This document shows positions 11,901-23,289 of a DNA stretch of 64,000 nt, piece by piece. Numbering within the stretch: the first letter of the stretch is position 1; each line of letters begins with the position of its first letter. This DNA comes from Moniliophthora roreri (taxonomy: Eukaryota > Basidiomycota > Agaricomycetes > Agaricales > Marasmiaceae). The DNA is taken from the NCBI GenBank assembly GCA_001466705.2, contig LATX02000002.1, positions 58,964 through 122,963 on the forward strand, written 5' to 3'. The notes beneath the pieces were generated by a model, which searched no databases, was not told the DNA's origin, and saw only the letters and a list, made by a program, of their open reading frames with translations. A program made the translations under genes and the position numbers.

Positions 11901-12113
11901 ATTCGATGATACGTTGGCCGATAGGTGTATACTGGTAACGGAAATCCCGCTCACAGCTTCAGTGCCTACAAATGTAGTTATGCATCAATTTTCAGGTTCC
12001 AAAATATTATTTTGCACGCACCGAAAGCCTTTTCGTTTGATGAATCTGTGAATACTAATTGGTCCCCTATGTACTCTTCCTTCCCTCCAGATGGTAAAAA
12101 TCGTGTGTTCAAG

Positions 12114-12250
12114 CACTACTTCCTGGAATATAATTGATTACAAAACGCTGAGTGCTTTAGAAAAGCGTTCAACACTTACCTGAGCAGATGCGAGTCACTC
12201 GGGGAAGCGTTGATAGGTGGCAGAGGACGGCAGAGGCAAAGATCTTGCAA
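12114..12250. repeat. Duplicated 5'-flank sequence, unit 1
   Basis: It shares an imperfect match with 14560-14692 (for example CACTACTTCCTG, then ATATAATTG, then GTTGATAGGTGGCAGAGG). A weaker third piece (GAGCAGACGCGAGTC) lies at 12400-12440. Each unit sits upstream of an F-box copy, so the promoters seem to have been duplicated together with the genes. Confidence 0.6.
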
Positions 12251-12727
12251 AATATTCGTGACTCAACTCGTGATTATCACACTCTACGGAGTCTACCTAT
12301 ACATTGTTTCTGCTAGCGACGCGCGTGGAGGAGTACCTCCTGAAATATGTTTGCCTATGAGAGGTTGAGCGCCGTAGAGGTGTATTCGACGCGTATTTGA
12401 GCAGACGCGAGTCCTTGAGGAAAGCGACGATGAGTGGGAGAGGTAAAAAAATAAAATCGGTGCGCCAGATACTCACATCCCGCATACTTACCCTCTCGTG
12501 TTCCAAAGTTACTGCCGTGATGAACGCTAGAGTATAATACTCCTGAACCTAGCGTCGCCTTTGCCCCGAATATCGGTGTGCCGAATAACGTACCATCTTT
12601 ATATTGTTAGTTTTCGGGTGCCATGAGACACCCATAGAGTGAACTGAGGCGGTTGGTGATACGTTGAAATACCCAGATGATAAGGTATTCAAGCGTTATG
12701 TACTAATATAGCTATGATTCAGTAGAA

Positions 12728-14366
12728 CTAGGTAGTATTATGATTACCTTCTCTTTCTAATTCTTCGTCCATATCATCCGTCTTCACCGACATACAGGTA
12801 GCTACTGTCACCCAGACTCCCACAGTACTCATCCACTGCAGCTTCAAAAGCAATGCATCAACCGGCCTTTCGTCCTCAGCAATGAAAACGATATCAATGG
12901 ACTTGATGCAGTCTATCCCGACCTCCGAAGCGTACTGGTCATCCGGTATCCATCTGGATGCGAGAGTTTTCGGCAACACAGCCTCCACTAGTCCATCTTC
13001 GTGCATAATAAATTTAATCCTCCTGAGCCTGGGGAGGAAAGGAGGCGACATATCTTGATAGTCGATGGCTAGCCGGTTGAGGAATCGTCCAGTGATTGTT
13101 CGATTAGACTGTGAGTTTGTAGACTCCTCGAGTTGAAGGGATTCTAGCGATGGCATCAATCGGAGGAAGTGTAGAAGCTGGTCATCGGAAGTGGGGACAT
13201 ATTGGGGGGACAGTGATATCAATGCACAAGCTGAACGGACGAAAAAGTCGGCGACGTGCACTTCATCCCAATCCTTCCATGCAATATCAGCATCCGATGC
13301 TCCGGTTGTGCAAGACATCTCCAAAGATGTCAGCTGCGGGAGTGTACTGTATTTGAAGGCACAGTACGCCTCATCCGGCTGTGCGGCTGTGATGGAAAGA
13401 TGTTTGACAGAAGGATTCATGACGTGTTCTCCTCCGTATGCATGTTTGCCACACCATTGGATTCCAATCCTTTCGACGCTGGGGAATGAGGAAATGGACA
13501 TGAATGCATCATGGCTGGAGCTGTTGAGAACAACACATGACTTGATCTGTCCTGTGGGTAGAGGGATTTCCGGCCTAAGAGGGTTGAAAGCCTCAAACGT
13601 GATGGAAGAGAGATTAGGACAATCGCCGAAAAGGTCACAGTGAAAATTCGTTGACGACCGTTCCCCATACGGTCCAAAAATCAACAGATTCGCGAGAAGA
13701 GGTAGATGACCTGCGATAGACTTGAAAACCTCGTGCACGAGAATTTGTTTAGGGATGCACCAAAGCTTGAGGTTGCGCCAGCGATTCGAATGTTGAACCA
13801 AATTCTCTAAACTCGGCACCAGCTCCGCAGGAAGGACGTCCAGTCCTTCAAAATTAAAGATTAACTCGAGAGGAGATTCGCGAGAACGGTCCATGAAGAG
13901 CTGTGTGAGAGGAACCAGCGCATGGTAGCTTTTCTTCCATTCTATGAATTCGACGGCTATACGAGACCACAGGGACGGCGCGGAGATTGCAATATCTCTC
14001 CAACGTCCACATGTTGCAGCTACAGCCATGGCTGGGGCAGGAATTGGTGGTTGGAGGGAGCAGTAGTCTACCTCGAACATTGTGAAAATGTGTCGTAAAA
14101 CCTCTGGTGGCAGACGATGTATCGGGGACAACAAGGAACGATACTGAACAAGCTTTTTCTTGAGTCCGTCTCGCTTGTGCTCCAGAAATACGATTTCGGC
14201 CTCGTAGCCCATAAGCTCTTTCTCGGCATCCTTCACAAACTGCTCGATGATAGGTTCGATCGGAGGGGGTAACGGTACTCCGAAAGAGACGCTTTATGGA
14301 TTGCCTGCTGGTGAAGGAGGTGTTATGGGATGACGTTCCATGCGCCCCACTTGAAGACGTGTTCAT
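12728..14366 (-). CDS. F-box protein paralogue, copy C, N-terminus disturbed
   Basis: A 500-residue open frame (12728 to about 14236) contains most of the coiled coil (KDAEKELMGYEAEIVFLEHK), the F-box (IHRLPPEVLRHIFTMF) and the LRR-like tail. It has no ATG at its 5' edge. The natural leader MNTSSSG, at 14366 in a different frame, runs to RLFRSTVTPSDR and then needs a one-base shift near 14255 to continue. Either the gene starts internally (MGYEAEIVF, near 14213), or the leader is joined by an unseen intron, or it carries a single frameshift. The body is otherwise undamaged. Its role would be SCF substrate recognition, as for copy A. Confidence 0.65.
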
Positions 14367-14559
14367 ATTTGATGATGCGTTGGTGGGTACTGCCAACGAG
14401 ATTTGTGTTTACAACTTCAATACCTACAATTTTAGTGAGGCCAGATACTCAGATTCCAAGGCATTATTTAATACGCACCTGAGAGCCAATCTGTTCAGTC
14501 GTGAATAGTCCGCTATGAATTTTTCCGAGTCTGAGCCTGCTGCTAGTCGCGAGCTGAAG

Positions 14560-14692
14560 CACTACTTCCTGAGATATAATTGTCTATTAGACGCTGAGCA
14601 CTTTCGGGTATATTCGACACATACTGAGCAAAGACGAGTCAGTTCGAAGTTAGGGAAAGCGTTGATGAGTGGCAGAGGCAAGAACTTTGCGC
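14560..14692. repeat. Duplicated 5'-flank sequence, unit 2
   Basis: Imperfect copy of 12114-12250, upstream of F-box copy C. The segment 14367-14847 holds no other recognisable gene. Confidence 0.6.
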
Positions 14693-14847
14693 GTAGTGTA
14701 AACAAGTCATTTGTAACCTCAACGCCTTGTGAATTCTCAGGTTTCAAAGTACTGCGCGCGACTGAGATAGTTTATATCAGTGACATTTTGGAAAGACTTT
14801 TATCGGTAACTATGAGGGCTGGATTCATCCGCAATATCTAACATCTA

Positions 14848-16077
14848 TCAAAGAACCAATCTCAACGTCGACCTCCTCCCCAACAACTCCCTCTCATCCA
14901 AATTCAAATCCGCAAACGGCGAATTCCCAACCGTTGTGTCCGTCTCTGTCACCGGCGAAACCTGTACCTCTCCACTGGCTGCAACCATCCTCGACAACTC
15001 GCCACTGTTGCTTAGGTCTGGCATCAAGCTCCATGTAGATCCGTATCGAAAGACATCCGCCTTTTCCGCCTCGGAGCCAGATCCCTTATCCAGTCGAACA
15101 CCAACACCCAACGATGACTCGCTAACCCGAACTTGCTCAACAGTGGGATCCCTCCCCCTGATGCTGACACTCTTCTTTGCGCTCATGGCCATCTTGCTGT
15201 GGCTGTCATCATACGATTCCGAGACACCAGAACCAGAAGTAGAAGTTGTAAACAGCCCGAGTCCACTTCCCCATTTCCGTCTATGGCTAATACTACTCAT
15301 CTTGAACTTGAGACCCAATCCAATCTGCCTTCGCTTTGCGCCGAGGTGATCAGTAACAAGAGGTGAAGGGAGAGGTACAGGCTGAGGAGCGTGGTAGGTG
15401 AATCCAATGCCATTCCCAATCTGTTCGATCCCTTTGGGCAGATGTAGCGGTACCGGTTCAGGCACAGGTGGCAAATCGTGATTGAGGCATGGCAAGCTCT
15501 CGTGTTTCCGAATAGTAGCTTGGCTGGCTGGTGTAGTCTTATGCGGTCTAAACTTGATCAACTTTGAGATTCGACGTTGCGTGGATGCGAGAGAAAGCGA
15601 GAGAGAAGATCTAGATGTGAGAGGAAGATGACGAGTCGAAGGAGAGGAAGCCTTTCGAGGCTTCTTTCGGCGTTGGCGCTGAAGTCTCGTAGGAATGTAA
15701 TGGCAATTTTCCAACTCCGGTGAAAAGTCGTCTCCTTCGTCCAGAGATACCCAAAATCGTGCCATTCGTTCTTCCGGAGTGAGCTCTGCGGCAGAGCTAT
15801 TTTCGTTTAGCCGACATCGGAGGGAATCATACGCGGGAGCGGAAGCGGGTAAGGAATATTCGGGGTTGATGGAATGAGTGGATACGCTTGAACCGATAGT
15901 TGACTTTGTGTTTTTGAGAGAATGAGTATCCGAAGTGTTTGAGGCCATGCGGAATATAGAAGGTAAGAGGTCTTGGACGCTTTGCCGTGCTTGCAGAGAG
16001 TAATTGTCGGAGTGAAGGAGTGTAGGCGAGTCGAAAGCAGGAGAAGGTAAAGGAAGAATAGAGGTCTTGGACGACAT
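14848..16077 (-). CDS. Unknown Ser-rich fungal protein
   Basis: Intronless frame of 409 residues starting MSSKTSILPLPSPAF. I do not recognise a domain. Visible parts are a Ser/Thr-rich first 90 residues; an acidic stretch with a possible conserved core (LTPEERMARFWVSLDEGDDF, about 100-120); a strongly basic patch (RLQRQRRKKPRKASS, about 133-147) that could be a nuclear signal; a run of Ser-Leu repeats; a Pro-rich segment (VPEPVPLHLPKG); and a C-terminal region ending RRSTLRLVL. The composition suggests a largely disordered regulatory or cytoskeletal protein. The length of the frame and the intron-free match to coding composition support it as a gene; function unknown. Confidence 0.65.
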   Translation of the reverse strand: MSSKTSILPLPSPAFDSPTLLHSDNYSLQARQSVQDLLPSIFRMASNTSDTHSLKNTKSTIGSSVSTHSINPEYSLPASAPAYDSLRCRLNENSSAAELTPEERMARFWVSLDEGDDFSPELENCHYIPTRLQRQRRKKPRKASSPSTRHLPLTSRSSLSLSLASTQRRISKLIKFRPHKTTPASQATIRKHESLPCLNHDLPPVPEPVPLHLPKGIEQIGNGIGFTYHAPQPVPLPSPLVTDHLGAKRRQIGLGLKFKMSSISHRRKWGSGLGLFTTSTSGSGVSESYDDSHSKMAMSAKKSVSIRGRDPTVEQVRVSESSLGVGVRLDKGSGSEAEKADVFRYGSTWSLMPDLSNSGELSRMVAASGEVQVSPVTETDTTVGNSPFADLNLDERELLGRRSTLRLVL

Positions 16078-16257
16078 TGAGGCTGTCTTGAGATGTTCTT
16101 CACTGGGGACGTTGGGTACTGTGTGATTGCCATTGAGTGCGGGCCATCAAGATTATTCAGATACGCACCTGTAACATTCTTCTCCTGCACTAAGCTCCAG
16201 TTGCTGCGATGAGGCATCAGAAACTCGACTTGAAGCAAGGACATTTTCAAACAAGGC

Positions 16258-17890
16258 TTACACAGCAGCAAAGTACTCGTGCGCTTTGATCTCCGCTATA
16301 GTCAATCGTAGTCCTGGATTAGGCTCTAAGCACTACGCAGCCAGAAGCTGAGTCACTTTCAAGGAAAGGAACGAAGTGAACGAACCTTGGTTATCAAATC
16401 ACGGACTACCTGCTCTACATCAAGGACATCAGAATGACAGCCTCGCATAATCCTATCCTTGTCTTTCGAGAAAGGATGCTATGAGGAACGAGTAAGGTAT
16501 CGACAATGAACAGACATCGATATTATTCGACTCTCACCTTTCCAGCGATCATAAAGTACATAACGCAACCAAAGCTCCAACAGTCCACTGCAGAGTCATG
16601 CGACCAGCCCAAGAGTAGTTCAGGAGCTCGATAATCAAAATCGGGTTGTGTTTCTATTGGCAATAAGATTGTGTCGTGGAAGCGGTCCTTATCGTTTTCT
16701 ATCTGGGCACAGTCAAAACCGACAAGAACTAGGTGTCCTGTAGCGTCGATCATGATATTTTCGGGAGTAACATTGCGATGGTGGATGCCTGTTGCATGAA
16801 TGACGGACAGCCCTTCGACCTAAGTTCGATGAGATGCTATAATAATTGTGATGGTTATTTCCTCACTAGTTCTGCTGCATAAACCAGCGTATGCTCAGGA
16901 GACAGTGGGCCGCGACTTGTGACATATGAACTAAGATTACCGCTCGGATAGAAGTTCTATTAGAACATATCCCATCATTTTTAAGGGGGCGCGGCAATGA
17001 GACAAAGTTGGCACCTACCAGGATCACAGAGAAACACCCATCCTCGAAGATCCTCCAACATATTTGAGGCAAAAACTGTGCATCCCGGTCGTTGATCATC
17101 TCCAAGACGCTGAGCTCAACCGGCCAAGTGTGTGACGGTGTCGTTTTGAATCGCTTAAATGTATAACGTTGTTTGGTGTCGCGCTTTCGAATGACCATCA
17201 GGTTGCCATTGCGAGGAATTGAAGGCAGGAAGTCGAATTCGGCAAGCGAAAAATTGCTCTAAATGCGATGAACTAGTTAGCGGTTATGAGGCAGCCGTAT
17301 AAAGGGCAAGAAAGTACGCTTTGTTTCTTATCGAGCTCTTTGAGGTCTTCCATGATGGTTGAAAGGCGATTTGGCATCTTGTTCTTAGGCTTCGAGAACA
17401 GCACGATGATTTCCTGTGTGAGAATGCATAAGCGACGCCCTTTATAGAAATGAAAGGTCACATACGTCTACTTCGTCGTCGTCCCATTCTGGAACTATCT
17501 CCCTGATATCTTTAATTTGCTAGAGAGACGTGAGTAACGGCGAGTTGCATGGAAGCCAAATTGGAACTCGCCTCGACGTCGAAGCTCGCGTCGATCAGAA
17601 TTGTATCCCGGGGTGACACCTCGACCACTTCGTCGCTGAGCATGCCACTGAATGATTGCTAAGATTTCCCGTAAGTATTTACAAAGGGATCTCTAACACG
17701 CCTAACACGAACTGAAAAGGGTGCGTCATGTAATACCGACGCATCAATATCAATGACGGGAGCCATAGACTGTTCATAAAGACAAGGGAGTAGTCAGTTC
17801 TTCTAAGTATCTATATAGTAAAATGTAAACACGTGCCTGCTTGACTGTATCGACAGACAAGTCTCCCAAATCAGGTCCAAATATGATCAT
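16258..17890 (-). CDS. Protein-kinase-fold protein lacking catalytic residues (pseudokinase)
   Basis: Multi-exon gene starting MIIFGPDLGDLS at 17890. An N-terminal region of about 170 residues of unknown type contains PVIDIDASVLHDAPF, SFSGMLSDEVVEVSP and KMPNRLSTIMEDLKELDKK. The kinase fold follows: strand 3 RYTFKRFK with a lysine; ELSVLEMINDRDAQFLPQ (helix C and strand 4); then GLSVIHATGIHHRNVTPENI. Here the catalytic HRD is HRN and the usual DLKPEN is NVTPEN. The DFG motif is replaced by GFD (LVLVGFDCAQ). The APE motif (DYRAPELLLG) and DxWSFG (VDCWSFGCVMYF) are kept. The C-terminal lobe ends CLEPNPGLRLTIAEIKAHEY, stop at 16258. Loss of both catalytic aspartates argues for a scaffold or regulatory role; weak activity cannot be ruled out. 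Confidence 0.75.
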
Positions 17891-18529
17891 CCTTCAAAGG
17901 TTTCAGCTTTAAACTTGTCGTTGTTCGAGATAGCGCCAGATATTGAATTTGCGTCGAGAGGAGCGAGGATATCGCAAGGGGTTTCACTATGGGCGAGAGG
18001 GGATCTCGTCGAAGGGGATCCGGAGTGGTGGAAGGAAAGAAGAATGTCGTGGGAAGGAAGCCAACGAAAGCTTATGAGCGCCTCGCCGGGCGGTTAAGAG
18101 CTCTTAACCTCTCCACCACGCCATTTGCTTCAACTCAACTCAGCACGCAAAGTTTACAAAAAAGAATGCCATGTAAACCATGCATCTCCAAGATATGGGT
18201 TGTCCTGCTTGCAGCCCGCGAGCTTAACATCTGTGCATCTTGATCTATGTGCTGATGGTTGTTAGAACACGCCAATTGAAGCTATGTTCGAAGATTGCTT
18301 GACTATCAATGTATTTCGTCCTTCAGGCGTGTCAGATGCAAGACTGCCCGTCATGCTCTGGTAAACTCAAATTCTGCATCATCTGCATTCATTCATGTCG
18401 GTTAATAGGACTTACGGTGGAGGATTCTAAACTTGAAGTTCGTCATTGCATAATGCGAGCGCAATCGTTGCACAAAGTATAACACAAGTTGAGTCTCTTC
18501 GTTGACTTGCGTTGGAAACTGCCAACACA
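17891..18529. other. Intergenic, no gene recognised
   Basis: Short frames only. It should hold the 5' end of the pseudokinase gene (reading leftward) and the missing N-terminal part of the carboxylesterase fragment, of which nothing can be detected. Confidence 0.4.
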
Positions 18530-18930
18530 ATTTCTATACTAAGCGGGTTCATTACATCTATAGCCGAGACTGCTCAACTGTTCGCGTGGGTTCCCACTTT
18601 AGATGGTCCGGGAGGATTGATACCAGAGTTCCCTTCAATACTCTACCAGAGGGGACAGTTTGCACGTTTACCATTAATCACGGGCACGAATCTGGACGAA
18701 GGTGAGAAACGACTAACCGGATCGCCTGGGAACTGAATCATGATTCTCACAGGAACCCTTTTCATTACCAAGGATTCAAACTACGATTACGGCGACGCTA
18801 GTATCAAAAACGCCATCGTTTCCAACTCTACTCCAGTCGTAATCAGTCAGCAGAGTATTGAATCGGCAGCAGATCATTTACTACAGCTTTATCCAGATGG
18901 TCCTGCTTTCGGCTCGCCTTTCAACACAGG
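18530..18930 (+). pseudogene. Type-B carboxylesterase fragment
   Basis: Two exon-like blocks read FAWVPTLDGPGGLIPEFPS to LPLITGTNLDEG (18580-18700) and, after a possible 51-bp intron, TLFITKDSNYDYGDASIK to LLQLYPDGPAFGSPFNTG. This is the typical middle of fungal type-B carboxylesterases/lipases after the nucleophile elbow. The first half with the GxSxG serine and the last exons with the catalytic His are absent. Just downstream begins a 390-bp repeat (19041), so the gene may have been cut by that repeat's insertion or by recombination. About 130 residues remain; not functional as it stands. Confidence 0.75.
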
Positions 18931-19040
18931 TATCTGTTTACTCAGCCGTAAGTAGCCGAATTCGTCTGCGCTCAGAGGTGTGTGCTCGCATTCTCTTTTC
19001 AAGGCCACCTACTTGATATGACCCTGAACATTCAGTCTCG

Positions 19041-19430
19041 CATGGTCACCTATGGTTCCCGGGTTTCATCACAAATTAGTGGGCATGATCCGACTGGATC
19101 ATGCCGGCCAATTTGTGGGAACAACGCGCGGGTCCCAAGGCTCTTCAACATCTCTGGAATTACTCCTAGAGATATTTGAAGAACTTTGCCTTTGTCGCCC
19201 TCAAGTCCATCAAGCTCTGCCTCGCCCTTCCGTTGGAGCTCGCCGCCGGCGTACTCATCTCCCGTCTGCCACGTCAACCATCATTCACACGGCTTCGTCA
19301 TCGTTCTAATTGCCCTCATCGTCACCCGGGATTGTCACCGTTATCCTCAACACACATAGCTGAAGGCTCAGGTGCATGTCAACCTCTCTAAAAATTTCCT
19401 TATTACTCATATCTTATGTCTACAGGCTAA
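19041..19430 (+). repeat. 390-bp repeat, left arm (inverted partner at 21963-22353)
   Basis: Near-identical in reverse complement to 21963-22353 (shared text includes TCAACATCTCTGGAATTACT and TAAAAATTTCCTTATTACTC). Many differences are CpG here against TpG/CpA in the other arm, for example AACAACGCGCGGGTCCC against AACAACATGTGGGTCCC. On the minus strand of this arm, and on the plus strand of the partner, a frame of 75-91 residues is conserved (KGEAELDGLEGDKGKVLQIS); its nature is unknown. Confidence 0.85.
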
Positions 19431-21962
19431 GGCTCTGATTTCCATCAACATGACCCTATTGTCGCTCGTAGTCTATGTACTGTCTTTCAGATTGGGAAAA
19501 AAAAGATCAGGTGTGTTTCAAATCCTCGAAAAGAATCTGCTCACCCACTTTTACTTAGAAGTATTGTCTGTTTCTGTCGACTCACACTCTAGACTCAAGG
19601 ACCAGCTGAAAATGCCGCAGACTGTCACATTCAACAAACATGGTGTACCTGTCGGTAGCAGGATCAAAGCCTTGAGCTTCAATAACGACGATCTGGAATG
19701 AAACAGAGGAGGATTTGCGAAGCCCAACCCACAAGTCATAATCCCAGGTAAACGCCAATGAAAACAACGATACCAACTCCATACTAGGATTGGATAGTAT
19801 AATGCTGCAGATTATAGCCACGGCGCCTGTTGTAGATTCACCAGGGTGTCTGTTTGGATTGGGTTGGGGTGCGTCCTGTCCCTTTCCTCTTTATTCATTA
19901 ATAACCATGAACATTCCATTTACAGTCTACATAGTACAAACATCCACACCGCCCGTGAGACAGATAAAAGAAACACCAGCACCCAATTCCCAGCACTCAA
20001 CACTCAATGCCCTCCTTCCTAAAGCATAGTTCGACTCTGCACTCGGGTACCGGAGATTCAAGCCTGAATTACCAGTACGAAGTGGGTTGGCTCCAGGCTG
20101 AGGGGAAGAGTACATAAAGATGGCATATTGGTCAAGTTGCCTGAGCTCAGGGTCTGGTTTTATTGTTCACCAAGAAAAGTGTTGGAGACGGGCGATCTCT
20201 CCCAGTGCTCAATTTATGGACATCATTCCTCCTACTGTTCATACCCCATGTAACAATACTAATTACTTGATCAATGAGAACATCCATTATGGTCTCAAAT
20301 AACATAAATACTTGTAGATATTCACAAGATGTTTGAAAGTAGGTACCAATTCTGTCGCTGTGAAGTTCACAAGTGTCAAGCACCCGAAAAGTGCCCACTA
20401 CTACTTGTTCCTTTGATTTGCCCTCTCTGCAGGTCAACCTCATAATATCACCCTCATGGACTAGTCTTATAGCACTCTAAGAACATGGAGAATCATCATT
20501 CCCACAGATCATATGGTTAACTCGAGGAGGAACCAGCGACTGTCACTAAGAGCATCAAACCAGTCAGAAACTCATCACATGCTTGACTTTATTGACTTTG
20601 TTCAAGGTTATTTTATTTCTGATGCTAAAAAATCTGCCAATACATATTCTAATGTGTACTCAGAGCGTTTCTGGAAGCTTTGGAGTCAGGGGAGAGTTAG
20701 GAACATGATGGTCCCATTAGAAGATACATAGTCGCACATAAGTTATACTGATATTTAGAACAACTGATGCCTCTAACAGAATGTTGACCAGAATCATTAT
20801 ATCCCCAGTGTCCAATAGCTTCTGAAAGCATTCAAATACTCTATAGTATCTCCTCAAGCAATAGCTGACCATATACTTGACTGTAGCATTATGAATGCCT
20901 CAAAAAATGCGGAATTTTTGATGATGTGATGAGTTTCTCACTGCTTGATGTCATTTAAGCATATCCATGGATTTTCTGTGATGACTGATGCTGCAGTACT
21001 TGCTAGCTACATAGCAAGATAATACTGGAGTGATATGGCACTGTTGTATTGAGCCATAGGCTGGTGCCTCAATTGCAGATAGTGGAGGCAGAGAGCAAGC
21101 ACCTACTGAGCGCTTGAGACATCAGTTGGGAAGCATGAGGTTTGCATTCACTCAGTTGCATAGAACAAGGCTCACTAAGGACATGAAATAAAAAATAGCA
21201 TTTGGAGTTGAATGGCACATAATACATGAGTGGATCATGACAGGTACTCTATCTACAACATCGCTATGCCCCTCTCTTCAGTGTCAGTTAATCGACCCCT
21301 CTGTGGTGATAACAGGAACTGGCTCATCTTGAAGTAGTGCATCAATATCATTCCATGTTGATTGTTGATGGAACAGAATCATTATTGAGGAGGACAAGCA
21401 TGATCATCCCATGCTTATCCTCCTCCCAAAGGCACCCTAATGAGAAGGATTGAAGTGCTGGAGGGTGGATGTGGCCTTGTTAGGGTGATGATGATGATGT
21501 GTGTGTGAAGTGCTGAACAAAGCTGGCTGGGTGCAGTCATGATTCCTTCTTTCTTAGGCAGACACAAACAGTGGGAGCAAGCAGCAATGGATGACATTGA
21601 AAGAGGTAGTTGTTGCAAGAAATGAAAAGACATTCCTTATACCACATATTCCTGGGCTTCGAGTATCTGTGGGTATGTGGACCTATGTTACAGGAAATGG
21701 TGGAGAGTGAGGGGGAATTGGCACAATGATGGACTAACATGGGAGGAAGCAGGAAGGAAATGAGAACACGAGAAAAAAGCACAACATACAGAAATGTTCC
21801 AAAATTGCAGACAACATACAATTCTCAGCAGTACCCTATTTTCATATGTTTGTCTTCTATTTCTGGACCTCAATGCCAATGGCCTATGGCAGGAATGAAA
21901 AAAAAAATTGGGTCGGGTGCTGGATCATGCAGGGAAATTGTGACAGTAAACAGCAAAAAGTT
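19431..21962. other. Repeat-island DNA without a recognisable gene
   Basis: Between the two inverted arms. Short frames only, for example 20513-20731 (plus) with no recognisable motif. CpG is frequent until about 20.7 kb and then becomes rare. It may be worn transposon sequence, but I could not identify a transposase. Confidence 0.4.
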
Positions 21963-22353
21963 TTAGCCTGTAGACATAAGATATGAGTAATAAGGAAATT
22001 TTTAGAGAGGTTGACATGCACCTGAGCCTTCAGCTATGTGTGTTGAGGATAACGGTGACAATCCTGGGTGACGATGAGGGCAATTAGAATGATGATGAAG
22101 CCATGTGAACGATGGTTGACGTGGCAGACAGGGGATGAGTATGCCACTGGCGAGCTCCGACGGAAGGGCGAGGCGGAGCTTGATGGACTTGAGGGCAACA
22201 AAGGCAAAGTTCTTCAAATATCTCTAGGAGTAATTCCAGAGATGTTGAAGAGCCTTGGGACCCACATGTTGTTCCCACAAATTGACCAGCATGATCCAGT
22301 CAGATCATGCCTACTAATTTGTGATGAAACCTGGGAACTATAGGTGGCATGGT
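21963..22353 (-). repeat. 390-bp repeat, right arm
   Basis: Inverted partner of 19041-19430, with most CpG sites of the left arm changed to TpG or CpA. The two arms would bound a 3.3-kb unit, but I saw no convincing target-site duplication, so a single element is not proved. The following 22354-23024 holds no recognisable gene. Confidence 0.85.
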
Positions 22354-23289
22354 TATGAGGGTTTACTATATCTATGGAGCAGTGCTTTCATACACTCTTG
22401 GGGAAGGAGAAGAATGCAAGAACATTATATCTATTGTTTACTGATAGTGGCCATACTCTACTGTGCTCTTTGTACTACATATCTAGCATTTTGGATTCAT
22501 TGACTCTCATTCGACTGATGACTGATGTGTCACATGCATGTACCGACGTGTCTTGCACTATCACCCACTGCACTCCTTCCACCAGGATTATGATGTGGGT
22601 GAGGATGGTTGCAGACATGGGAGTTCAATTGACTAGCACAATGAATAGGTGTACTTGGTGACTTCCAGCAAGTACTTCATGAAGAACCACTGCAAAGATG
22701 TGCCACCCCACTTCTTCCGAACACTGAGGGTACCTATGCCTGTAACTGTTCTCTCCCATAACTCTATCATACTTTGCCTGTTATTCTAATAGGGTCTAGT
22801 CATAGTGTTGGCAGGGTTTGGTGAAGATTCTTTACTTTATTGAGTTTGCATTCTTTGCTGTCATCTCTTGAACTCATGGGCAACCCTAGAAAAATTTTAC
22901 ATACATGTGCTGTGTTGTGACATAGTTTCTCATGTAAAGTTTCTATTGATGGATTTACTTGACTGAAGTTACAATATTGCCACAATGTTCTTCTCTATGG
23001 GTTCAGGCACATCACAAGGTGAAGTGCAATGTGAGGATCAGACCAGTCCACAAGACAGTAAGGGTCCAGACCTCTTCTGAGAGACTTTAGAACGGAGTTC
23101 AAGGTTCAAAGAGTGAAGGAGAATTATTAGAGTTGATTCGACTACTGAGCTAAGATATTTACAAGGTTCTTAAATACTAGTACTTGTAGCTAAATATCAA
23201 ATATTAGTGAAACAAGTACAAAATATAATGAGTATGAGTGAAATAAAATATTAGTGGAACATGTGCAGATAACATAGATAAAGGAAGTA

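Noticed and set aside
14236..14238. Copy C F-box start at this codon
   Set aside because: The codon is GTG, not ATG; nuclear fungal genes very rarely start there. A start at 14366 with a frameshift, or an internal ATG, is more likely.
19041..22353. A single 3.3-kb TIR transposon bounded by the 390-bp inverted arms
   Set aside because: No flanking target duplication and no transposase seen; two independent insertions of one repeat fit equally well.
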